Shown in pieces: positions 32,951-41,277 of a stretch of 64,000 bases of DNA. Under the pieces are notes generated by a model that saw nothing but the letters and a program-made list of their open reading frames with translations, searched no databases and was not told where the DNA came from. Both the position numbers and the translations under genes were made by a program. The DNA is from Auanema rhodensis (Eukaryota; Nematoda; Chromadorea; Rhabditida; Rhabditidae), in NCBI GenBank assembly GCA_964057225.1, contig OZ059897.1, positions 11,346,001 through 11,410,000 of the forward strand. The letters are read 5' to 3'. Within the stretch, counting starts at the first letter, position 1. Every line of letters begins with the position of its first letter.

Positions 32951-33572
32951 TATGCCAAGGGGTCATGAGTATATACGAATATTTTCAAATTTTTTAACAT
33001 CAAAAATGTTACTTTAAAGTAATTATTGTTGTAGCCCTAATAGTTTATAAATGTTCTGATAGCTAATGTATTTCATAACTATGTTTAAGAATAGAATAAA
33101 TGTTTCGTAATATATTTATTGAACAATAAATTTTCATTTAAAATTAGAACATGTGTTAACATTTTGTAAGAGTTTCTTTTTTACAAAATGTCTGGAAATG
33201 TTGTACTTGTAATCGGATGTGTACAAGTCTGTTTTTCGCAACAATCCTGCGTTTCCTCAGTGGGATCCAACATTTTGAATTAGTGTTTCCTGAAAATAAG
33301 AGTGTACCACAGCTGTTATAATAAGAATATGAATACAATATTAAACGATCCTATTGTAATCTTCCACAATTTTGGATGACAGTTGTTATTGTATAGGGAC
33401 TTGTCACAAATGAGTTGAATTATTGTTAAATATTTGTATTTACGAAGTCGAATGCTGTAACAAGTAATTAATAAGCGGATAGTTTACAGGTTGTTAATCC
33501 GGCAACTGTTGGCGCAATCGGTGTATTTTAGCGCATTTGGCAGCTGTTTGCGCAACAAACTGCTAATTAATG
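32951..33572. other. Non-coding interval inside Polinton B
   Basis: About 620 AT-rich bases with no convincing coding frame. The same sequence, almost unchanged, is at 57,809-58,430. Confidence 0.5.
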
Positions 33573-33578
33573 TATAAA
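33573..33578 (+). promoter_or_regulatory. Possible TATA box
   Basis: TATAAA lies in an AT-rich context about 330 bases before the first ATG of the zinc-ribbon gene, with an A/G-rich segment about 30 bases downstream that could be the start site. It is conserved in copy D. This is inference only. Confidence 0.35.
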
Positions 33579-33720
33579 TGCATATATTTGTTGTAATATA
33601 TAACAAATAGAAAAGCCGCATACAGCAGTCAACTGTTTTGTGAAAGAGGTGGAGTGGGTAGAGCTTTACAACAAAGTTTTTATAAAAGGTGGCAAAATTT
33701 TTTAGACCGAAATTTGCATT

Positions 33721-33840
33721 TCAGCTCCGCCAACAAGTCGACTCTACGATCCAGTTCTGTCAACAAGTCTACTCTCCGATCCAGCTCCGCCACCAAGTTT
33801 TCTCGCCGATCCACCTCTGCCAACAAGTCGACGATCTGAT
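33721..33840 (+). repeat. 30-bp tandem repeat, four units
   Basis: Four consecutive 30-base units contain GCCAACAAGTCG and end CGATC. One frame translates as a repeating Asn-Lys-Ser-Thr-Leu-Arg-Ser-Ser-Ser pattern. They precede the zinc-ribbon gene and were the seed of a 403-base tandem duplication in copy D. Confidence 0.85.
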
Positions 33841-33905
33841 CCAACGTCAACAGACTGCTGCAAGTTCGTTGTTGTTTAGGAAAAGCCTCCAATTGGGCTA
33901 CAAAC

Positions 33906-34283
33906 ATGAAGCGTTCCGCTCTTGTTGATGTAGAGAATATTGTACCTTCGACACCGGAACCGGATGTACCACGATCACCCACACCAGGACCCAACTTTGC
34001 TGCCACATTCTTTGGTAAGGTTTTATTTTTGTTATCAATTATTTTTTGTTTAGACACACCAAAAAAGCAGGTACAAATCTCAAAGGATAGCTCTCCACAA
34101 CAGCCTGTAGTTATGAGACCAATATGTCTCTGCAAAACTTGTAGGGATACATTGCAAGTCGTAGACGAGTACCACTGTTTCAGCCTCTGTGTCAAGTGTA
34201 GAGCGAGGAATGATGCCTTAGGGCTTTTAAAAGTTTTCCGTCATTATAAACCTGAAAATTCAACAATCAATGTAGGATTATAA
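33906..34283 (+). CDS. Zinc-ribbon-like protein, Polinton accessory gene
   Basis: Exon 1 (33,906-34,014) codes for a Pro/Thr-rich start with a SPTPGP segment. A 39-base intron (34,015-34,053, GTAAGG...TTTAG) joins it in frame to exon 2. Exon 2 carries a Cys cluster C-x-C-x2-C, then about 11 residues, then H-C-x3-C-x2-C, suggesting a small treble-clef or ribbon metal site. The frame stops at 34,281-34,283, but a GTAGGA donor at 34,272 would splice it to the next exon at 34,321, making one longer protein with a C-terminal membrane helix. I do not recognise the gene. It lies between the terminal repeat and integrase, a usual place for accessory Polinton genes. Confidence 0.55.
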   Translation: MKRSALVDVENIVPSTPEPDVPRSPTPGPNFAATFFGKVLFLLSIIFCLDTPKKQVQISKDSSPQQPVVMRPICLCKTCRDTLQVVDEYHCFSLCVKCRARNDALGLLKVFRHYKPENSTINVGL

Positions 34284-34320
34284 AATTATTAATTCTAATT
34301 ATTATTTTTTCTTTTACAGA

Positions 34321-34736
34321 TGCGTTCTTATTCTAGCATGTCATCAACACAATTGTTGAATAATATGGGTTACATTGCCATTTATACTGATGAGTCAACT
34401 GTCAAGTCTTTTGGTTATAAGCAGAATGTGTTCTACTTTAAATTAAGTCAACAGGCGCTCAACTTGAATATGCTTATCCGTTTTGATCCATCGTTTTGAC
34501 TACAACAAGCACAAACTGTTTAATGGACAGTTGGTTGATTTTGTTGTGTTATATTTAAATTTTCTTAGCCGTAACATTTTTTTTCCAGCTCTTGAAGTTT
34601 GAAATTATTCATCAACAGCCGACTCTCAAACCAACTGGTAAGCATTGAAAATTTAAATATTAATCAGTTTATAATTATAGGTTATATCATTGTCTTGGCT
34701 TTTATGTTTTGCTGGTTTTTTATTGTTACAATATGA
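34321..34736 (+). pseudogene. Small multi-exon gene ending in a membrane helix
   Basis: After a TTTTCTTTTACAG acceptor, an open stretch begins MRSYSSMSS and runs to 34,498. A 13-base near-duplication (GTTTTGATCCATCGTTTTGA region, about 34,481-34,498) throws the frame. Further pieces with good splice signals follow: exon 34,589-34,637 (acceptor TTTTTTTTCCAG, donor GTAAGC) and exon 34,681-34,736, which encodes a short strongly hydrophobic helix and a TGA. It may be the 3' part of the zinc-ribbon gene or a separate membrane protein. The family is unknown. Confidence 0.45.
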
Positions 34737-34795
34737 ACGATTGATCAAATAAATCATTTATTATTAATACAATTGTTTACAACAACAGTGAAAAA

Positions 34796-35914
34796 TTATA
34801 CATTTAAATTTTCTGCATCTATCCATTCATTAAAGTTGTCGGGATAGCCACTCCGTTTCACAAATACTTGGCGTTTACCATTTCGTGTACGCTCTTTCAA
34901 AACTTTCTCAATATAGTACTGGTTGCTTTTATTAGTAGCCAACACAAGTTCAGGCTCATAAAATATTCCCTTTATACGTTCACCATTATAATCTACAAGT
35001 TTATACACGGTTGGGTTCCCGGCTACAATCTCATCAATTGTGAATAGTTCCATTGTATATCCAGACTCGTAACTTTTTTCAAAAGTACGCCTGTTCTTGC
35101 TTATGCGAACATTATCACCAATTTTGAATCGGTTGCGAACAGCTGGTGCATATTCTTCAACGAATATATTTGCTGTAACATCTACGGGGCGCATTTTAAT
35201 CGACCGACTATAAGATTTGTTCATTCCTTCGACCAAGTCATCTAGTATATCAATCCATCGATGATTATTCTTGTAATAGAGATATTTCATCATGCGTGTT
35301 TTTAAAGTTCTATTTGCTCGCTCCACCATTGCAGCCTTTTGTGGTGAACTTGTAGATCCGTGCAGTATGGCAAACTTTTTGAATAGTTTTTCACAATGAT
35401 TATTATAAAACTCTGTGCCATTATCAGTAATCAACTGAATTGGTATAAAATTCTTGAATAAACTTTCAAATGCACTAGCAACCTCTATACCACCTTTAGT
35501 TTTCAAAGGCCTAACATTTAACATGCGTGTATAAACATCAATCATGGTCAACATGTAAGCATAGCCGTCGTTTAATTTTTTATATTTTTGCATATCAACC
35601 AAATCTGCTTGCACTGTTAGAAATCGACCACATCCTCTAGTCTTTCTAGTCTGCATACGCATTCTGGTTGGTTTATGCCGTGTAAAAGTTTCAGAATCTT
35701 GCAAAAAATCATCAACTTGTACCTTTGAAATGCCATGTTTTCGTGCTTGCGATAATAAATTCTTGGCTGATGTATATGAAGCTGGATGTTTTATATCGTA
35801 ATAAATGCTCGCCAAAATATCATTTCCATAATCTAATGTAGAACCTTTTACGACCTTGGCCATTCTGTGAGTCTCCTTCTCGTGGTGTGTAATATGATTC
35901 GGCGGCAGTATCAA
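34796..35914 (-). CDS. Polinton integrase with chromodomain
   Basis: The retroviral-type integrase catalytic core has D in VQADLVDM, D in ITDNGTEF and E in MVERANRTL. The C-terminal domain ends in a chromodomain-like YYIEKVLKERTRNG...EWIDAENL segment that in relatives reads histone marks. The frame is 372 residues. A second Met (MAKVVKG, about 35,863) is a better start because the longer form overlaps the upstream gene by 95 bases. It inserts the element and trims its ends. The frame is unbroken and the catalytic residues are complete, so this gene may be functional. Its copy at 60,095-61,213 is nearly identical. Confidence 0.92.
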   Translation of the reverse strand: MILPPNHITHHEKETHRMAKVVKGSTLDYGNDILASIYYDIKHPASYTSAKNLLSQARKHGISKVQVDDFLQDSETFTRHKPTRMRMQTRKTRGCGRFLTVQADLVDMQKYKKLNDGYAYMLTMIDVYTRMLNVRPLKTKGGIEVASAFESLFKNFIPIQLITDNGTEFYNNHCEKLFKKFAILHGSTSSPQKAAMVERANRTLKTRMMKYLYYKNNHRWIDILDDLVEGMNKSYSRSIKMRPVDVTANIFVEEYAPAVRNRFKIGDNVRISKNRRTFEKSYESGYTMELFTIDEIVAGNPTVYKLVDYNGERIKGIFYEPELVLATNKSNQYYIEKVLKERTRNGKRQVFVKRSGYPDNFNEWIDAENLNV

Positions 35915-36536
35915 AAGTTTTTGACCTTTTACTTTTGAGTGTACGAACCGGTGATGGTGAATATCGAATAACAGCTTTACGATGACGAGGCGTTCTAGGT
36001 AATAGAGTAGAGTCCAAGTCTGTAACAGCCGGTTCAGCTCTAGTTACAACGTCAACTGAATCATTGTCAGCCGACTCTCTTCTAGTTTGTTTCTTGTTAG
36101 AACTAGATACGCCTTTACTGGCTAAAAACTTTGACAAGACTGAAAATCCATTGGACTCCGTTTTTGTTTTATCCAATACAAAATCTAAAATTTTTGTAAT
36201 ATTGGTGTTTGGTACAGCCTCATTATTAATCACAAGTTGGTTATTCTTGTTTGTGCGCACCTCTGGAAATTTCTCCCACAAATTGTTATACTTTCTTGGC
36301 AACTTGTATTCTGGCAATAGAGGTGGATCAGCATTTTCCACTTGTACTGATATGGGCGCATCTATACTTTCTCTATAGTTTTTGAGACGAGCAATCAAGT
36401 CTTCGTATAGTTCAGCCTTTTTATAATCGGGTATAGCTTTATTTTCTCGTAAAAGCTTGAGCTCTGCATCAAACTTGTCCATATTAATTGTTTCCTCGTC
36501 GACAGGAATTAGTCGATATTTATGGTTGAGCTTCAT
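35820..36536 (-). CDS. Unknown Polinton protein, 238 residues
   Basis: I do not recognise this protein. The first half is charged and helical (ELYEDLIARLKNY). The second half is Ser/Arg/Lys-rich, with SPSPVR and KSKRSK segments like a nuclear-localisation or nucleic-acid-binding tail. It starts by an ATGA overlap with the stop of the next gene upstream (36,533-36,536) and its end overlaps integrase, suggesting coupled expression. A virion core or terminal-protein role is possible but unsupported. The copy in D has lost its start codon and gained a stop. Confidence 0.6.
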   Translation of the reverse strand: MKLNHKYRLIPVDEETINMDKFDAELKLLRENKAIPDYKKAELYEDLIARLKNYRESIDAPISVQVENADPPLLPEYKLPRKYNNLWEKFPEVRTNKNNQLVINNEAVPNTNITKILDFVLDKTKTESNGFSVLSKFLASKGVSSSNKKQTRRESADNDSVDVVTRAEPAVTDLDSTLLPRTPRHRKAVIRYSPSPVRTLKSKRSKTFDTAAESYYTPREGDSQNGQGRKRFYIRLWK

Positions 36537-36841
36537 GATTTAAAACCAAAATAGGCAATACCACATGTAACTATGGTTTTCAATTGTTTGTGTGAAAGCG
36601 TTGCCAATAATGATTTAGCCTTTTCCGGTGTGCGTATCAAAGCTATTTGACGTAATAATGAAGATATGGGCAAGAGGGTTTTATATTCCTTGTTAGTTAA
36701 AAGAAAATTATTATTTTTCACAATATTAAATACAATTTCAACAATAATTTCAATTTGTGCAAAAGAAAATGAGGAAACAGAACAAGGAGTTTCGGCGCAA
36801 GAAGACAAAAAGTTGAAATTTGACAAAATACCACCACTCAT
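36533..36841 (-). CDS. Unknown small Polinton protein, 102 residues
   Basis: This begins MSGGILSNF and is mostly hydrophobic to amphipathic, without a clear signal. It starts 12 bases after the ATPase stop and shares an ATGA with the next gene. The family is unknown. It is truncated by a stop in copy D. Confidence 0.55.
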   Translation of the reverse strand: MSGGILSNFNFLSSCAETPCSVSSFSFAQIEIIVEIVFNIVKNNNFLLTNKEYKTLLPISSLLRQIALIRTPEKAKSLLATLSHKQLKTIVTCGIAYFGFKS

Positions 36842-36853
36842 TAAACAAGCACT

Positions 36854-37500
36854 TTAATCACTAAACACATTTCTGGCAACATAAACAATAGGGTTCTCCG
36901 CTGTTATATCAGATAGTATACGCTGCTTCTCACTTGTTAAAGGATGATTGTCAATCAGTAAATGACTATAGGGAGTAGACATTGCATCATCATACGCCTC
37001 TAGAGCATTTTTGAAACGTGGCCCAAATAATTGCTGCAGACAATTACGTATTTCTAAAATATCTGAATGACTTTTCATCAGTATTATATATGTACTATTG
37101 ATTCAACTGGTCCTGTCCAGTTGAAATGCCGCTTGCACAAGATTAAACACTGCCAAATTCCAGTGATGTGCCCACACTGTAAAAATGTTGTTGAGTAATT
37201 CCTTTGCTGCTTTATTCGATGAAAAAAAGTTCATCAAATCATCCAGCACTAGTATAGTATTTACTCCCTTTGTTCTTTTATTAAATCAGGATCAGGAGGC
37301 CCTTGAATAATTATTAAACGCTCATCATTTATTGGTACACCTGACGATGATCCACATTGACTGAACCAGAATATTCTATCAATGGGGACGTTGAAAAACT
37401 TTTCAGTATTTTCGCATATGTGCTTTATGAGGGTTGTTTTACCGTATTGGGTTGCCCCTATTACAGTTGTCTGACTGGGTAGTATGAAGCTGAAAACCAT
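36854..37500 (-). pseudogene. DNA-packaging ATPase (FtsK/HerA type)
   Basis: The frame starts MVFSFILPSQ at 37,500. Walker A is GATQYGKTT and Walker B is TILVLDDLM. The C-terminal part (36,854-37,078) carries the usual Polinton ATPase ending with SHSDILEIRN and HLLIDNHPLT. Two breaks divide it: a -1 frame change near 37,262 between the A and B motifs, and an in-frame TGA at 37,103-37,105. In intact elements this enzyme pumps DNA into the capsid. The fragments would otherwise look like three unrelated small proteins. The same breaks are in copy D, so they predate the duplication. Confidence 0.85.
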
Positions 37501-37579
37501 AATCAACCACTCGTAAATGTACCTAAAATGCAAATGATTTCATTTGCAATAGTGTACACGTATCAAGTGGTGGTTTGTC
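37501..37579. promoter_or_regulatory. Short divergent promoter between ATPase and minor capsid
   Basis: Only 79 bases separate the two divergent start codons. They contain a perfect 8-base inverted repeat, GCAAATGA-TT-TCATTTGC (37,530-37,547), overlapping ATGCAAAT, the classical POU-factor octamer. In copy D one arm has a single change. Its role as a bidirectional control site is inference. Confidence 0.45.
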
Positions 37580-38187
37580 ATGGATGATTTTTACATTACT
37601 CTTCCATCATCAGTTGACTCTGAAAAAAGTAATACATCATCAGTGTTTCTTACCAGATTACCTGAAACACTAAGGCTACGCAATAACAGATATTGCATTG
37701 GGCTGACAGACATAATTTTTCCGTGTTCGATATAAAATGTACAAGAAAATCTTTCTTATACACTACGTTTTTCCAACAGAAAGTTTATTCTACACTTGCC
37801 CAAAGGTAACTATGCAAATGGTGATGAAATAATACGCGGAATCAATGCTGGAAAAGAACAATTTATTGCTAGCAGCACTAAACCTCTTGGAGCTGAGGAA
37901 GAAGCACGTATAAAGGGTTTGATAGATAAAGATGAAGATGTGAAAAAGTGGTATAATAATCGACAAGCTGAGGCTAAACTTGTCAAGGAAATGCTGGCAG
38001 ACGCCACGTTTCGGTTTAACAAAACACTACAACGCATAGAGTTTTAACAAGTAAGCGTCTATTATTGAATGCAACACTCGGTGATGCTCTCGCATATTTT
38101 CTTGACTTTGAGAATAAAATTATCAACAACACGTTAATAGCCAGGCGCCCCATTGAATTTTCAAATAACATTAATACAATGTATATA

Positions 38188-39447
38188 CAGTCATGTGCAA
38201 AAAACCTCGGACAAAAATATCTTAGAGGCCCCAGAAACCCCTTACAAACTACAACAAAATAAAATTTAGTAAAAAATCAATATTTAAGGCTTATGAAGTA
38301 TCAATTTTTCAGAAAATAGGCATCAATCTACTGAAACTAAACAATCAATTTAACGATTGAAATTTTTTAACTTTGGAAGCATGAATAATTAAAATTAAAA
38401 TGCAAAATTCATTTTTTTATTATTTAGATGGCTAAAGGAAAGAAGACTTGTGAGAAGTAAGAGTTATAATCCGTAACTTGAAAAAAAAGGGCTGACAATT
38501 AGAAAAATCAGCGACCTTCTCAGTATTCCAAAAAGTACTGTGCATCAAGTGTTCAAAGATGATGCTCGACCTTATCCAATACAAGGAGAAATGAGAGGAA
38601 GACCCCGGAAAACCACACAAAGACAGGATGAAATGTTAGTTAAACTTGTTACTAAACATCCAGAACTAACGTCCACCGCTCTGAGTCAACATCTTCTGAA
38701 AATGTGCTCTGTACGGCTACACGCGTCAAACGTGAAAAGAAGACTGATAGCCAGAAATTTAAGAGCCAGGATCCCAGCCCGTAAGCCTCTTATCAGTGTG
38801 AAGAACAGGCTAGCCAGAGTGGAGTTCGCCAACGCACATCTGAATTGGACCTTTGAAGACTGGTCCTCCGTCATTTTTACCGATGAAAGCAAGTTTTGCT
38901 TATTCGGAAATAATGGTCCTGCTATGGTTCGTAGGCCTCCCAATACAAGATACAACCCCAAATACTTACGACCCACAGTCAAGTATGGTGGAGGCACAAT
39001 CATGGTTTGGGGTTGCTTCTGCTCTTCTGAAGTAGGACCACTTTTTCGTGTGGAAGGAAGAATGTGTGCCTCGGATTACCAGGATATCTTAAGAGAATGC
39101 CTTCTTCCCTATGCTATTTCCAAATTTAGGACAAGAAATAGGTTTATTCTACAGCAAGATAATGATCCAAAGCACACGGCCCGTTCAACAATTAGTTTCT
39201 TCAAAGATCAACGCCGGATCTCCTGAAGAATCTGATTTTATCCATGCCTAGAAGACTTCAAGCTGTTATTGATAACTTCAGTTATCCAACTAAATATTAA
39301 TAAAGTGTTTTTTTAACATTTTAGTTGTTTTTATTCATAAGTTTGGTTCCATAGATACTTGAAAATGTGTTTTTTCGAAATTGTAGTTTGTTTTCATTAA
39401 CATAGAAGGGTTACAAAATCTTGTCCGAGGTTTTTTGCACATGACTG
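38188..39447 (+). mobile_element. Tc1-like transposon, second family (1,260 bp)
   Basis: Inverted repeats of about 27 bases begin CAGTCATGTGCAAAAAACCT. They are flanked by TA on both sides (38,186-38,187 and 39,448-39,449). The element lies inside the minor capsid gene. Its transposase is defective. Confidence 0.93.
38428..39300 (+). pseudogene. Tc1-like transposase, defective
   Basis: This resembles the 339-residue transposase of the tandem array. Stops occur soon after the ATG (MAKGKKTCEK then stop). The middle (38,540-39,226) is open and keeps FTDESKF and QQDNDPKHT. About 90 residues, including the PDLNPIEHLW Glu motif, are deleted before the conserved C-terminus. It has no complete catalytic triad. 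Confidence 0.9.
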
Positions 39448-39703
39448 TATATTGTGATATTGTAGAATATTCCATTCTCGGTAATGTGAAAGCTAATTTA
39501 CTTGCATGTTTACCTGTACCACCTCCCACTGAATTTGGTAAAATGATTGCCAAAACATTTAATCCTATTCGTTATGTACCAATCACTAAGCAAACACTCG
39601 ACACCATAGGTATTGAAATTTTAGATGAATTTGGTCGCCCTATGCAATTTAATTATGGTTCAACAGTTGTTACATTACATGTTAAAAATGTGAAATAAAT
39701 GTT

Positions 39704-40060
39704 TTATTCAACAGTTATACAAGACCACATTACGATTTTCGAAGGTTTAAAAGGTAGTTCAGCGCCGTTTTGTTCGATGCGCGGCTCGTGTAGTGAATAT
39801 TCTCGGTTACTATTATGAAGACGCCGAATATGACGCTGACAATTGAATTTTGTTCCATAAGTTTCACTACAATAAAGGCACAAACGTCTACGAACACCAT
39901 CCAAATGTCCATATTTTTGAATAAAGTCAGCATTGCTGATATAACTGTTACATACGGGTTGAATCCCGTCATGTCTTTTCAATACGTGATCACTAAAATG
40001 CTTGGCTGATGAAAATATTCCCTGGCACGTAACACAAAACTTGTTACAAAAAAGTTCCAT
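39704..40060 (-). CDS. C2H2 zinc-finger protein in Polinton B
   Basis: From MELFCNKFC the product is 118 residues. It shows two fingers of the form C-x2-C-x12-H-x4-H (CVTCQGIF...HVLKRH and CLYCSETY...HIRRLH) and an earlier CNKFC pair. The gene lies convergent with the minor capsid (five bases apart) and in tandem with the protease. A DNA-binding regulator or packaging factor would fit, but the function is unknown. The frame is unbroken. Confidence 0.7.
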   Translation of the reverse strand: MELFCNKFCVTCQGIFSSAKHFSDHVLKRHDGIQPVCNSYISNADFIQKYGHLDGVRRRLCLYCSETYGTKFNCQRHIRRLHNSNREYSLHEPRIEQNGAELPFKPSKIVMWSCITVE

Positions 40061-40109
40061 TAGAGGAAAATGAAAAACGACCACACACAATCAACCCACT
40101 TTTATATAA

Positions 40110-40258
40110 TGAGCAATAATATGACTAGTGTTGTACAAAAGCCTAGTCCCAGAGATATTCCTTTAATGAATGGCACTGAAATACGTTTCAAAATCTTTTT
40201 GTACAGGGGTGTTGGCACAGATTGTTCCAACGTGTATCTTATACATAATTCACAGTGA
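40110..40258 (+). CDS. Possible 49-residue protein
   Basis: A short open stretch begins MSNNMTSVV just after TATATAATG, divergent from the zinc-finger gene. No domain is visible. It may be chance. Confidence 0.25.
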
Positions 40259-40318
40259 CAGGGAATATTCATAACTGACCACCTAATGTAGCAGGTGACG
40301 TTTTAATGGCGAAGTTGA

Positions 40319-40774
40319 TCATATGCTAGATAATTTATAGTCGAATACTTTATGCATAAACGCTTTAATAAAGACATCATCGTTTTGTAATAGTTTAAAA
40401 AATGAACAATTGCTTTCAAATGTATTACCAGCTGACAACATTAGTATTACAAATATTGCATAACCACCACAAGTGTATTCAATTATGCGTTGTGGTTTGC
40501 AAGTATTAACTTTTACATTTTTATATTTGGCCAGATAATGACGAATGTACTTGTTCATTTTATAACCCAAGCTACAGAAAAAGTAGGCTTGATCATTACG
40601 TACAAAGATGACTTGCCAATGTGTGCCCGGTTTATCGTGTGTGTTAGTATTTACAACAAGTGCAAAGTTCTTTCGACGTGTTTTGGGTAGAGTATCGGCG
40701 CTAAACACACCTAGGAATAGTTTTCGAGTGATGCGGACAGATCGCAATAGTGACGCTATTTCAGACGAATACAT
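40319..40774 (-). CDS. Adenain-like cysteine protease
   Basis: The protein is 151 residues. The catalytic His is in GTHWQVIFV, the Gln of the oxyanion hole in KPQRIIEY and the nucleophile in TCGGYAIF, with seven residues from Gln to Cys as in adenovirus protease. The position that normally holds the acidic residue (E or D before the PFG/SLG turn) is Cys here (FFCSLGY), and the same in the other two copies. It would cleave capsid and core precursors during maturation. The frame is intact from a true ATG. It is divergent from the basic-protein gene, with 110 bases between. Confidence 0.85.
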   Translation of the reverse strand: MYSSEIASLLRSVRITRKLFLGVFSADTLPKTRRKNFALVVNTNTHDKPGTHWQVIFVRNDQAYFFCSLGYKMNKYIRHYLAKYKNVKVNTCKPQRIIEYTCGGYAIFVILMLSAGNTFESNCSFFKLLQNDDVFIKAFMHKVFDYKLSSI

Positions 40775-40884
40775 TTAGTAAAATGATCTAGTGTTACTTT
40801 TGTATTGCGCACGTGCGGTTCAATATGCCACACCTCCTTCTAGACTTGAACTCAATTCAATGGACAACACTTTTGAATTAACAA
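40775..40884. promoter_or_regulatory. Divergent spacer between protease and virion-protein genes
   Basis: These 110 bases separate two opposite start codons and must hold both upstream regions. The block from CCACACCTCC to the ATG is conserved in all copies in this window, even where the genes are rearranged. Confidence 0.4.
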
Positions 40885-41277
40885 ATGGGTGGGGCGCCAT
40901 TTAGTGGAATGATGTTTCAACGTGGTATGCAGAGAGGTCATGGCCTGGGTGGTATACTGGCAACTTTGGCATCGTTTTTACCTCGCATTATTCAATCACC
41001 TATAGCCCAAAATCTCATCAATGCTGGAAGGAATGCATTATCCAGTGCTGTAAGCAATAGTCCAGTTGTAAATTCACCTCTTGGCGGCCAGTTGCTAAAA
41101 ACTAGCAATGAAATTGTTGATGGGGTGCTCAAGGGCGATAATATCAAGCAAACTCTTAAAACAGCCGGCCGGCAGGCTATACGAGATCTTACCGGTTCGG
41201 GCAAGCGGCGACGACGCAAAACCACAAAACCTCATAAACGTCTGTGCATAACTCGTGAGCGGTCGTATCGTATTTAA
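40885..41277 (+). CDS. Small basic virion protein (adenovirus pVI/core-like)
   Basis: The protein is 130 residues. It has a Gly-rich start with MGGAPFSG and GHGLGGI, an amphipathic helical region near 25-60, and an Arg/Lys-rich tail (GSGKRRRRKTTKPHKR). Size, helix and basic tail recall small internal virion proteins of adenoviruses, but I cannot prove homology. Its stop (41,275-41,277) is immediately followed by the capsid ATG with no spacer, so the two are probably expressed together. The frame is intact. Confidence 0.65.
   Translation: MGGAPFSGMMFQRGMQRGHGLGGILATLASFLPRIIQSPIAQNLINAGRNALSSAVSNSPVVNSPLGGQLLKTSNEIVDGVLKGDNIKQTLKTAGRQAIRDLTGSGKRRRRKTTKPHKRLCITRERSYRI

Larger units (their letters stand above)
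30125..38701. repeat. Segmental duplication, first copy
   Basis: This is nearly identical to 54,983-64,000 in the same orientation. The offset is 24,858 bases up to about 33,850 and 25,299 after the insertion in the second copy. Sequence before 30,125 (A) and 54,983 (C) is homologous but clearly more diverged, so a boundary or conversion edge lies there. Confidence 0.88.
37580..39698 (+). pseudogene. Minor capsid (penton-like) protein, split by a Tc1-like element
   Basis: The start MDDFYITLPSSV and the segments LPETLRLRNN, LPKGNYANGDEII and, after the insertion, YCDIVEY and FGRPMQFNYG fit the single-jelly-roll minor capsid of Polintons. An in-frame TAA lies at about 37,730, then the same frame continues to a stop at 38,045-38,047. 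A further coding stretch from about 38,065 is cut at 38,188 by the Tc1-like element and resumes at 39,448 in matching frame. In intact elements this protein forms the vertex capsomers. This copy is inactive. Confidence 0.85.

Noticed and set aside
33156..33338. A 60-codon minus-strand frame in the interval before the zinc-cluster gene
   Set aside because: No domain, no splice context and poor coding character. It is duplicated only because the whole segment is.
36854..37078. A separate 74-residue Polinton protein
   Set aside because: The sequence matches the C-terminal region expected of the packaging ATPase and is in the same frame as the sequence just upstream of an in-frame TGA.
37740..38047. 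A separate small protein starting MPKGNY
   Set aside because: It is the in-frame continuation of the minor capsid gene after a TAA. The ATG-like start is not a true ATG.
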